NCBI GenBank assembly: GCA_022495005.1
Contig: JAGYXB010001582.1
Coordinates: 1-64,000 of the forward strand
Direction: 5' to 3'
Length of the DNA: 64,000 bases
DNA from: Rhyacophila brunnea
Lineage: Eukaryota; Arthropoda; Insecta; Trichoptera; Rhyacophilidae
This document shows, piece by piece, positions 24,660 to 35,009 of the stretch. Under the pieces are notes generated by a model. That model searched no databases, was not told the origin of the DNA, and was given only the letters and a program-made list of their open reading frames with translations. Position 1 is the stretch's first letter, and the number at the start of each line of letters is the position of its first letter. Position numbers and translations under genes: made by a program.

Positions 24660-24970
24660 GTACTCCAATTTTATTGATGACATGATGTTTTTATATACTT
24701 ATTATTATGTAGCAAATATTGCATAGTAAATTTTAAATTAGATATTTTACAGATCTGGTATTAAATATTATAATATATTACTGTAAGAAAAATGTGTAAA
24801 CAATGAAATACATATTTTTCCAAAACATACAATCACATACACGCCGATTTAATTGACCATGCTTAGATTTTTATGCGAATTATAACGCGACCGCCAAAAT
24901 GTGAGCATGGTCATTAACTACACTCAAGTGTGGGATGACATAAAAAAAATGTTTGTTGAGCACTCTCCGC

Positions 24971-27900
24971 CTACACCAATTTTTTGGCCTCAAAGAAACT
25001 CTTGAGATGCCTCATCTGCCAAGCGCCCATCGTAATGAGGATTGTGGTTTGCAGCAAACTCCACCATAGAACTCTTTGGTTTGTGCTTTCCGAAGTGTGT
25101 CTGAAGCGCTCTTCTCGATACTATAAACAAAAATATAAGTTCACAAAAGTTTTTTTCCACCGCATCCACTCTTAACTTTGTAATAGTCCAACAAATATAA
25201 AGGAGCTCTTGACATAATATTTTAGGGTCAATAATTGGGATTGAAGATACGAGGGTGGGTCAATAATTCCTTAGAAAAAAGCATTAAAACAGTTTTTATT
25301 TTTGTATTTTTTTTTTATTTCTCAACATAATCTCCTTGGAGCTCAATACACTTGGTTAGACGTTTCTCAATTTTTTTTAAACCGTCAGAAAAATAAGTTT
25401 TCGGAAGGTCCTCAAAATAAGCATTTGTCCGATCGATGACTTCTTCATTTGAAAAAAAACGTTGTCCACTTAGCCATTTTTTTAAGTTTGGGAAAAGGAA
25501 AAAGTCACTGGGGGCTAAATCTGGCGAATACGGTGGGTGGTCGACCAATTCAAACTTCAATTCTTCAATTTTAGCCATTGATCGTAAACATGTGTGAACA
25601 CGGGCATTGTCCTGATGAAAGAGGATTTTTTCCTGTTTAAATGAGGCCGTTTTTCTTCAATTTCGTTTTTTAGCTGGTCCAATAAAGATGCATAATAATC
25701 CCCTGTTATTGTTTTTCCTTTTTCCAAATAGTCAACGAAAATAATTCCACGTGCATCCCAAAATACAGTAGCCATAACCTTACCAGCTGATTTTACGGTT
25801 TTCGCCTTCTTTGGACATGGTTCGCCTTTCGCAATCCACTGCTTTGACTGTTCTTTCGTCTCGGGAGTATAGTGGTGTATCCATGTTTCATCTACAGTCA
25901 CAAAGCGACGAAAAAATTCATCCGGATTGCGTTGCATGAGCGACAACAGGGCTTTAGAGGCCACCACCCTATTGCGTTTATTGTCGACTGTGAGCAAACG
26001 CGGCACCCATCTTGCAGAAATTTTTTCATGCCCAATTTGTCATGTAAAATAGAAATGACGCTACCTTTTGAGATCCCTGTAACCTCAATTATCTCACTCA
26101 ACTTTAATCTTCGGTCACTTAACACCATATCGTGGATTTTATTGATCATTTCTGGTGTAGTCACCTCTACAGGACGTCCTGAGCGTGGTTCATCCTTTGT
26201 TGATGTACGACCACGTTTAAATTCATTTAACCAGTTATAAATAGTTGCAAGTGAAGGAGCAGATATGCCGTGAACTAAATCCAACTCATTTTTTATTTCC
26301 TTTGCTGTTAACCCTTTTATATTAAAATGTTTAATAACAGCTCTAAACTCAATTTTCTCCATTTTCCATTTTTCCATTTTCCACAAGCAAATTTTTTTTT
26401 AAATGTACGAGAAACACACAACAACCCGACCAATCTGATTGAAACTTCGCAGCATACTGAATCGGTAGTGCCGCTGCATGAAAACAAACCGCTTACAGTA
26501 CTAGTCGCGCCACCTGTCGGCTTTTCTAAGGACTTATTGACCCACCCTCGTAGTTAAGATAATAGAATAAATAATAAAAATCTATTTTACTTCCAAATTT
26601 TCAAGTTCTACTTTATTTTAATAATCGTACAAAACTGATGATCATATAGAAATCCTGATAATCGGGTGGATAAAATATTAATTTTGAATCAAGGTAGAGA
26701 ACTGGATTGATGGAATATTGGTAACCGGACAAAACAGAAAATGACAAAACAGAACAGCCAGGGGAAAAATGAAACATTAATTTTTATGGAATCTATTTAG
26801 GTTAGGTTAGGTCATTATTTCATTGTACCTAGTCACCCAATCATTTATTTGAACATAATATATTGATTAAGATGAGATATCCTAAGCTTGCCGGCAACAC
26901 TGAGTTAAGTCCCGTATATTTAAGGTTTTCTAGCTATTAGGAATGCAGAATTTAGGTATATAATTTGATTTATTATGGCGTATTGAAAATCTGTGCTATT
27001 AAAAATCTATCAACATAATAGAGATAGGACAATTTCAATTTCAATATTAAATTTATATTTTTCCTGAAAGGCCATAGTTATATTTATCGTTGTTGAACCG
27101 GAATATTGTAGTTAATCCCACAAAAAGGAACCTATTAGATAGATCCCTTGTCTTCTTTATAATGAAATCAATAAATAATGGCCAAAAGCTATTATTTTTT
27201 CAATAGTAATAAATTGTATACAAGTATCCTTCGACGTACAACTGATTTACGTTTTGGTTAAATTGAGTTGGTCGTTAAGAAATAAATATAAATTGAATTT
27301 CATACAGAATAATATTATAATTACATATTTAAATGAAAAACCGTTTTGACCACAAATGTGAAATGTTATATGTCGTGAAATATATGTCTGTAGCCAATTT
27401 TTCGTGGATTTTAGTCACCTCCCAAGGAGGTTTGCTAACATATTTATTTACAAGGAAAAATGATCATTGAATATTCGCTCACAAAAACATGTTAAATTTT
27501 CTAGACACGAATTCAAACTCGCATCTCACAGTTTCAGAAGCAAACATTTTACTATTCATCCACAACTGAGTTACCAATATTAGTGTAATATTATATTACA
27601 TAAGCTAGTATGTAATTTATAATATTAATCAGGTATAATTGTTCTAATATATAACTGAGATGATGTAGAAATAAAAAATTTAGAGAGGACAATTATTACA
27701 TAAATAAAATAAATAGAGTGGCACTATCCTTACCCTCTGATAGTTCTGCTCCTTTGTTATCTGATCAACTTGATCCAAGAGTTGACGAATACGCAACTGC
27801 AATTCTGTAAGCTTCTCTTTTTGTGCAACATTTGCGTAATCCACTGCATGCTCTCCAACCTGGATGTCGAGATGTACCTGCAATTTGATCGGGTATTTTA

Positions 27901-30900
27901 ATAAGAGAGCAATAACACTAATGCACAATAGTGGGGTCATTAATATGCGCAGATGGGATTTCTTCTAGGCGGCACTAATCTGTTTATTATTCACGGTTGC
28001 CATGGCTGACCTGCTTCTATTGTATCGCCATGTCTGCGTCCAAACCATCTTTCATTTCCTGCCCCAATTACGAACATTACCGGTAATACATTACAGCCAA
28101 ATAAAATTCCATAAAACTAATCATTTAGTAATTGGTTTCAATTTTCAGTAAAAATTAGAAAATCTCAGTGTTCAGTTGCAATTCATTTTATTTATTTCAT
28201 TGCGCTTTATTTTACAGCATAATTATTCTACAAGCAAAATGTCATGGTTGTGATTTCATAGAACTGTATGTGGTTTAAAGGATGAAGCGGGGTCGAGAGG
28301 AGAGATATGCACGTGAAAGAACCGGGGATTTGTAGTTCCACAGATCGCTGTTAAGACATTTGCAACCAAGATATAATGGTAAGTCGGTAGAATAAATAAC
28401 AAAATTTGAATAGAACAGTTTGCTGTATAAAGAAACTCTACATTTTTAAAAAGACCCCTCTGCAGGCGTATTCTAACATATCACTTAACATCCAAAAAGA
28501 GCTACAGTAAAACCTCGTTAATACGAATTCTATGGGACTGAAAATCGAAAAAAAATTCGAATTACGAAATGTATGGGGGGAAATATTAAAATTTTGAAAA
28601 AATTTTGATTTTCAATAATTTTGTTTACGATCATAGATGTGCCTAAGAAATTTCCGATTCCGTGTGTGTTAATAGGTCATAAAATGTCAGGATTATTTAT
28701 ATTACCTTCTTAAAATAAGTAATTTATGTTTTAAGAAAAATTTGTCACAATTTTCAATGACTGGCTCATAGTGTACTTTATTACGATTTATAGAATATTT
28801 TGACTCTGAAATCATTTCGAATTACGAAATTTGAATTAAAGGTACGGTTTTATATGAAAATAATGTTCAAGGGAATTTTTTTTGCGAAACTTTGAACTGT
28901 CAAAAAGTGCTATCTTTTAACAGCCCCTCTCTTGGCTGTGTTACTTTTAAAGCGAGGTAGAGTATGTCACAGCCGCCGTCTGAATTTATAGTTACCCGCG
29001 AGCAGTCAAATATCGAGGGTTTTTTTTTTAACTTCGCGTCGCAATTGCAATGATATAACTATTAAAATTGTAAGTTATGTTGATATGTCTGACGTGTCAA
29101 TACAAAATTGTTGTGTTCGGCTTTATCCGCATGTTGTCGGTCTAATGCGCTTGGTTTCACCCGTAACTGGCAGTACGAATATACCTAAATCTGACTGACA
29201 TGTCTACCAACCTAAATTTTGGACCAATAAAAATAATGGAAACGTGCTAAAGTGATAACAGTTAAGAATGTACCTGCTAGTCTACTATTTTTCATCCAAA
29301 CTACGTAAGGAGTTTGAAGGTTTTTGCCTATGAGAATAGGCGGCCACAGACGTACAGTTTTCGTAGCAGGTTGAACATGGCACAGATAATAACTGTTCAA
29401 TAACTGTACGTTAGTGGCCACACCACAGATCAGTTTAACTACCCCATTTAAATCTGTCGAACTGTCAACAGACATGCCCATATACGTACAGTTATTGTCT
29501 GTGGCAGAGCAAGTGTCAAAAACTATGGAGGTTAGGTTCGCGGAGATATTACACAGGGTTATTGTTTAAATTAGTTTTAGGTAGGGTATACTTGCATGAT
29601 ATTGATACACGAATAATTTTACTTTGAATTTATTATGGTTACGAGGGTGGGTCAATAATTCCTTAGAAAAAAGCATTAAAACAGTTTTTATTTTTGTATT
29701 TTTTTTTTATTTCTCAACATAATCTCCTTGGAGCTCAATACACTTGGTTAGACGTTTCTCAATTTTTTTTAAACCGTCAGAAAAATAAGTTTTCGGAAGG
29801 TCCTCAAAATAAGCATTTGTCCGATCGATGACTTCTTCATTTGAAAAAAAACGTTGTCCACTTAGCCATTTTTTTAAGTTTGGGAAAAGGAAAAAGTCAC
29901 TGAGGGCTAAATCTGGCGAATACGGTGGGTGGTCGACCAATTCGAACTTCAATTCTTCAATTTTAGCCATTGATCGTAAACATGTGTGAACACGGGCATT
30001 GTCCTGATGAAAGAGGATTTTTTTCCTGTTTAAATGAGGCCGTTTTTCTTCAATTTTGTTTTTTAGCTGGTCCAATAAAAATGCATAATAATCCCCTGTT
30101 ATTGTTTTTCCTTTTTCCAAATAGTCAACGAAAATAATTCCACGTGCATCCCAAAATACAGTAGCCATAACCTTACCAGCTGATTTTACGGTTTTCGCCT
30201 TCTTTGGACATGGTTTGCCTTCGCAATCCACTGCTTTGACTGTTCTTTCGTCTCGGGAGTATAGTGGTGTATCCATGTTTCATCTACAGTCACAAAGCGA
30301 CGAAAAAATTCATCCGGATTGCGTTGCATGAGCGACAACAGGGCTTTAGAGGCCACCACCCTATTGCGTTTATTGTCGACTGTGAGCAAACGCGGCACCC
30401 ATCTTGCAGAAATATTTTTCATGCCCAATTTGTCATGTAAAATAGAAATGACGCTACCTTTTGAGATCCCTGTAACCTCAATTATCTCACTCAACTTTAA
30501 TCTTCGGTCACTTAACACCATATCGTGGATTTTATTGATCATTTCTGGTGTAGTCACCTCTACAGGACGTCCTGAGCGTGGTTCATCCTTTGTTGATGTA
30601 CGACCACGTTTAAATTCATTTAACCAGTTATAAATAGTTGCAAGTGAAGGAGCAGATATGCCGTGAACTAAATCCAACTCATTTTTTATTTCCTTTGCTG
30701 TTAACCCTTTTATATTAAAATGTTTAATAACAGCTCTAAACTCAATTTTCTCCATTTTTGTAAACAAGCAAATTTTTTTTTTAAATGTACGAGAAACACA
30801 CAACAACCCGACCAATCTGATTGAAACTTCGCAGCATACTGAATCGGTAGTGCCGCTGCATGAAAACAAACCGCTTACAGTACTAGTCGCGCCACCTGTC

Positions 30901-33900
30901 GGCTTTTCTAAGGACTTATTGACCCACCCTCGTATAATTATTGTTTTTATTAGAAACAAATTGACATAAAATACACACCTATGACGTTGGTAAAATAAAT
31001 CATGATTTTGCTTATAAAGGTATTGATTTTATATACAATAAATTTAAACATGCCACAAAATTATATTTACATCAATCATCAGTATAATAATTAATTACTA
31101 TGATTATTAAAATATATACATACTTAAATTTTATTTAGATTTACCGACATTGTCATTCACAATTAGGTATATTAATTTATGTTGTGAATGTCTTAAATTA
31201 ATAATTTGTAATATTCACTACATACAATAAATAAATTTGAGTACTGAGTTATTAGTCTATATTTTCACAATAACTTAATTAATAATGCTCTCTAAAATTT
31301 TAACATTTATATTATATTGTATAAAATAATATGTTTACATAAATAACTATAACTTTGTTTTACTCTCGTAAAAATAAATAAAATATAATATTTGCGATCT
31401 CCGCGTACATAATATTATTACATTTTTAATAATAAATGAATTTGTATTTTATAACAAGCAACACCAGCCGCAGTTGTATCGCGCGGTATATTCTACTTTA
31501 CGTTACCAACATCTAACGTCACCCGAGAACTTTCGGTGAGTTGAAATTCCAACAGTTTTACAAAAACACGGGAGTGGGGGGTCGCTGGCAGTTTGAACCT
31601 GGCACACATCTGGCAGGTCGAAAACTGTCCGTCTATGGGCGCAGCAGATTATCTACCAAAGATAACTGTATGGCCGCCATTACGTATTAACTGGCATGTT
31701 CAACCTGCTACGAAAACTGTACGTCTGTGGCCGCCTAATGGCACTCATGACAAACCAGAACTTGCTGCAAATAATTTGATAGGGAAACCATCTAAATGCA
31801 AAATATTTGGGTTTACGTTTATACTATACAATAACCCGTGTTATAGATAGGTAATTATGATTTGAACAATATATTGGAGACATTTCTCAGGATTCGAAAC
31901 TGGGACCCACGACATTATAACATTATATTTAGTCAGGGTTTAATTACATTTCAAAAACTAACCAACACTATCCGTCAATTAAAACAAATAAGGATGACTG
32001 ATAAAGTGTGCAATATTTTTGTAGAATCTCCACAGCCGTGACTATTTTCTACTATTTTCACTTTACATTAAATATACAAAGAGCAACCCTATGTGAGTTT
32101 TGTGCCAGCAAACATGTAATCGTAATGGAATGCTATTTCTTTTCCAATACAAGCTTGTCAATGTTCCAACATTCAGATCACAATAAATTTAGTTCATTAT
32201 TTGATTTACTAGAAACGGTTGTGTCAATATTAGTAAGTAACGTAATGTACTCATACTGTCTAACTTAGCTTCATTATTACAGATAGATCTATCAACACTT
32301 TACATAATGTACAAGTTTCTCAACACAAAATACGATGTGATATAATTGTAATAATATTATGACAAATGTTAGCACTATAACTATAGACAGTCTTATAAAT
32401 TTTCTATTATAACATTTAATGACGACTTTTGTGTGGTATATTTTGGTGCGTTTTCGTGATGGCAGCTATAAAATGTTGTTTATAATGGTTCAAATACATT
32501 ATCATCACGTTATGTGCTGTCACGGCAACAAATTTAGTCTATGGTTTCGTCATTCCGCAGAATATTTTGAATGATCACTATCTCTATAAATTCAATAATA
32601 GAGAGTGCCAACTGTAATGTGTTAGTATTTTGAATTAAGTATTATTAATTATTTATGCTAATATCAATTAATTTTAACAGTTTCTACGTGTGTGTACGTT
32701 AAAATAACTTGCGATATTACATCCATAGATAATATTTTGAACAGAAGCCAACCAGGCGACCATAGATAATAGACGTAAACATCAGACATAGATAATAATC
32801 TAATAGAAAATCCACAGGGAAAACCACTAAAAACAAAGAACCACGCAAGTTGAAAATTTGTAGGCCTGCAGATAATAGAAAAAATCATTCACTGAATAGT
32901 GCAGTTCATGATGTAGCCCGATACGCGTGAGGTGATCTCATTGTTGTTCTGGCGATTTCGGCAGATTTTGCTAATAATTGACAATGTTCATTTAAAAAGG
33001 TCCAAAATGTGCTACGGGATGGGAGAAAAACGACATTACACACTTTTTTCCCGTAGTGGCAGCTTACTGCGACAGCACATAATGTGATGATAATTTATTT
33101 GAAGCAAGTTTTGAAACTTTTACAACATAAAATAAAATTATATATACATAAACTTTCAACCTTGAGGTTTACCTTAGCAATATCTGTAGATTGATGGACT
33201 TGTCTGACTGAATATGAATCTTAAATTGAATTGAATGAAAATAAATGTTAATGTAGTTTTTGACAGATACGGATGATAATAGTTTGAAGGTTGCTGCAAA
33301 TGAATCTACAATGCGAAATGAGCATAAAGGGATGGTTTGATAATTTGGGCAGAAAACAAGAAAGAGTGGGGGATGCTCCGAGCAAAACTAGATTATACAC
33401 AGGCACACTGTAAATGTAACCGTAAACAATATACACGCAGCCCCACCTATCTCTCGCCCACAGGAAGTAGTGCACATCTGGGAACCTTGTTTGTTATGCG
33501 ATAGTATTATAATAATATTTTTTACTTCACTTTAAAAAAGGAATTCTGCAATGTCTTCAAATACGACACAGGTACTGACCTAACTATGTATGATTAAGGG
33601 CTTGCGCAGACAGAGAGCGGTCGGAGTTCTGCGTTCAACCGACCGTTGACCGCTAGCGTTCAGGGACAGCAGACAGGTGGCGGTCAACAATATGCGTTCC
33701 ATTTGTATACAAACGTTGTAGTGACACAGGCGCTGCATAATGCGAGACCGCTATATTCCGACTGCGAGTGGAAGTGAGAAAGCACCGCTGTTGCGTACTC
33801 ACTCCCCCGTGTGGTTTCGCTCTATGTTGTTTGACTGCTCAAATTCCTATGACGGGACTGGACGGGAGGTACGGCGTTCTTTGTAATTCCGGGAATAGAA

Positions 33901-34516
33901 CTCTAGAACGCTAGCGTTCCAATTGACCGGCGCGGTCTGACCGCCGGCTGTGTACCCATACAGTATGAAGTCCATACAGTACAAAGAACGCCGAACTCCG
34001 AACGCGGAACGCAGACCGCCTGACCGCTCTCTATCTGCGCAAGCCCTAAAGGGAATGTCTTTATATGTAGAGAACTACTCACCCTTAATTGAGATCCACT
34101 GAACCATGCAGTGCTGTTTGAATACATGCATATGACATGTTCACCGGGAGTATGTGAAGTAAATGAGATCATTCCTTCTGAGCTATACACTCTTGATAGC
34201 ATAGTCTTATCGTCAGGATCTCTAACTTCAACATGCATCCCTATGCCTGGACTTGAAGGCATGTAGCCTCCAGATCTCGGATCATACAGCTCTACTTTAT
34301 AATTCACTGAAATCAAACGAAAGAATTAAACATACATTATCCGTATTATCTATCTGGGACTGAAGTAAATATGGAGAAAGTGAACACTGTACCTATTACT
34401 GTAGTCTCATCTGGGATTTCTTCTATGAAACATTTTCTCTCGGTTTCTCCAATATGGAAATAAAGGGCAGAAGAAAAATCTAGGAATAAAAAGAAAGCTA
34501 GAATAATGACACGCAT
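24971..34516 (-). CDS. TMED9: p24 family cargo receptor, TMED4/9 (eclair) class
   Basis: Four exons (34516-34393, 34306-34083, 27877-27734, 25120-24971) join in frame into 213 residues, the normal p24 length. A signal peptide (1-17) precedes a GOLD domain beginning [16 protein letters not shown]. Its paired cysteines are C29 and C101, and an N-glycosylation sequon lies at N105. A coiled coil (about 130-164, [19 protein letters not shown]) follows. After YREERFR comes a transmembrane helix (about 181-200), then the tail [13 protein letters not shown] with the FF and KKxx signals for COPII and COPI binding. p24 proteins shuttle between ER and Golgi, sorting GPI-anchored and other cargo. Residue patterns fit the alpha class (TMED4/9, Drosophila eclair). 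Introns 2 and 3 each hold a mariner. It is head-to-head with SMYD5. Confidence 0.92.
25250..26550 (-). mobile_element. mariner copy 1 (CGAGGGTGGGTCAATAA family)
   Basis: This is a 1301 bp element bounded by inverted CGAGGGTGGGTCAATAA ends and TA at 25248 and 26551. The transposase reads on the minus strand from 26362 to 25315, in three overlapping frames, so at least two small deletions break it. Landmarks are the paired-like HTH ([20 protein letters not shown]), [20 protein letters not shown] and [13 protein letters not shown]. The element lies in TMED intron 3, about 130 bp from the last exon. Confidence 0.95.
26555..27733. other. TMED intron 3, remainder
   Basis: AT-rich intron sequence with no gene. 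It contains a short (TTAGG)-type run near 26800-26815 (GGTTAGGTTAGGTC), the insect telomere unit, here interstitial and too short to carry weight. Confidence 0.5.
28505..28852. mobile_element. pogo/Tigger-like MITE
   Basis: The left end CAGTAAAACCTCGTTAATACG and the right end AAAGGTACGGTTTTA are imperfect inverted copies next to TA. The repeated TTCGAATTACGAAA motif occurs at both sides. It is about 350 bp, non-coding, and lies in TMED intron 2. Confidence 0.5.
29330..29510. repeat. Dispersed repeat with ACGTACAG motif
   Basis: GGCGGCCACAGACGTACAG and the following TTTTCGTAGCAGGTTGAACATG recur inverted at 31694-31735. A further CGTACAGTTATTGTCTGTGG near 29484 gives this copy inverted ends. 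It is a short MITE-like repeat in TMED intron 2, with no clean duplication. Confidence 0.4.
29642..30932 (-). mobile_element. mariner copy 2, nearly intact
   Basis: This is a 1291 bp element with ends CGAGGGTGGGTCAATAA and a TA duplication at 29640 and 30933. The transposase (30755-29707) is open except for one missing base near 30220, where copy 1 has TTTCGCAAT and this copy has TTCGCAAT. It lies in TMED intron 2 in the same orientation as copy 1. Confidence 0.95.
29707..30755 (-). pseudogene. mariner transposase, single frameshift
   Basis: The length fits a typical mariner transposase (about 349 residues) cut by one 1-base deletion near residue 178. Domains in order are the N-terminal helix-turn-helix pair ([13 protein letters not shown] to [12 protein letters not shown], with GRP linker RSGRPVEV), then the D,D34D catalytic core. 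The first Asp is in VDETW, the second in FHQDNARVH, and the third in YSPDLALSD, 34 residues later. The usual SPDLAP proline is Leu here. The C-terminal end reads [11 protein letters not shown]. It would bind the element's own ends and cut and paste DNA into TA sites, but the frameshift should prevent that. Confidence 0.88.
30933..33597. other. TMED intron 2, remainder
   Basis: AT-rich intron DNA. It contains a repeat at about 31570-31740, partly the inverse of 29330-29510, and a fragment of the SINE head at 31880-31925 (minus strand, TTTCGAATCCTGAG). A segment near 33005-33030 is the inverse of one at 14306. I see nothing gene-like. Confidence 0.5.
33598..34046. mobile_element. PIF/Harbinger-like MITE beside a TMED splice donor
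   Basis: The inverted ends are GGGCTTGCGCAGA and TCTGCGCAAGCCC, extended by GAGAGCGGTC. They are flanked by TAA at 33595-33597 and 34047-34049. It is 449 bp, GC-richer than its surroundings and non-coding. Its edge lies 36 bases from the end of TMED exon 2 (34083), inside the intron. Confidence 0.75.
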
Positions 34517-35009
34517 CGTAATATCACAAATCGCCGTCCTGGCGATTTAACCTGCCAAATGTTTGCAATAATATTAATTTAACACACGTCACCTTTAAAA
34601 CCTCAGTGTTAGCAGGTGATAATAATAAATTATTTCACAATTGCCACGATAGGGGGCAAAGATTTTTTTTATTACCCTGATTTCCAAAGAGGTTTGACCT
34701 AATATTTATATTTAAATCTCAGAAAATATTGAAACTTGATTTTATTATGGTTTTCGTATTGATTATGGCTAGGTATATAAATAAAATTTATATTTGAACA
34801 TAAAGTCATTTCTTGTCACACAATAAAAGCGATTTTAATGTTAAACATTTTGACCCAAAACCGAGTCCACAATATTTATCGTCGCACACACAACAGCCCT
34901 TTTAAAAAGTTTGCATTCGGAAACGTCAAAAGTTTAACCTCAAAATTAAAAGCGCTAAACAAAATAAATGTGATTGGATCAGCGTGCTAGGGCCGCATTT
35001 ATTATTGAA
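34517..35009. promoter_or_regulatory. Divergent promoter interval TMED / SMYD5
   Basis: Only 493 bases separate the two start codons, which face away from each other (TMED at 34516 on minus, SMYD5 at 35010 on plus). Both 5' UTRs and promoters must fit here unless there are upstream non-coding exons. No TATA box can be assigned with confidence and no transposon interrupts it, in contrast with the surrounding introns. Confidence 0.55.

Noticed and set aside
26327..26557. Small plus-strand frame at the mariner end
   Set aside because: It is the antisense of mariner's 5' region and recurs at the other mariner copies.
30319..30633. A 104-residue plus-strand frame
   Set aside because: It is the shadow of the mariner transposase on the opposite strand; the same peptide appears at copies 1 and 3.
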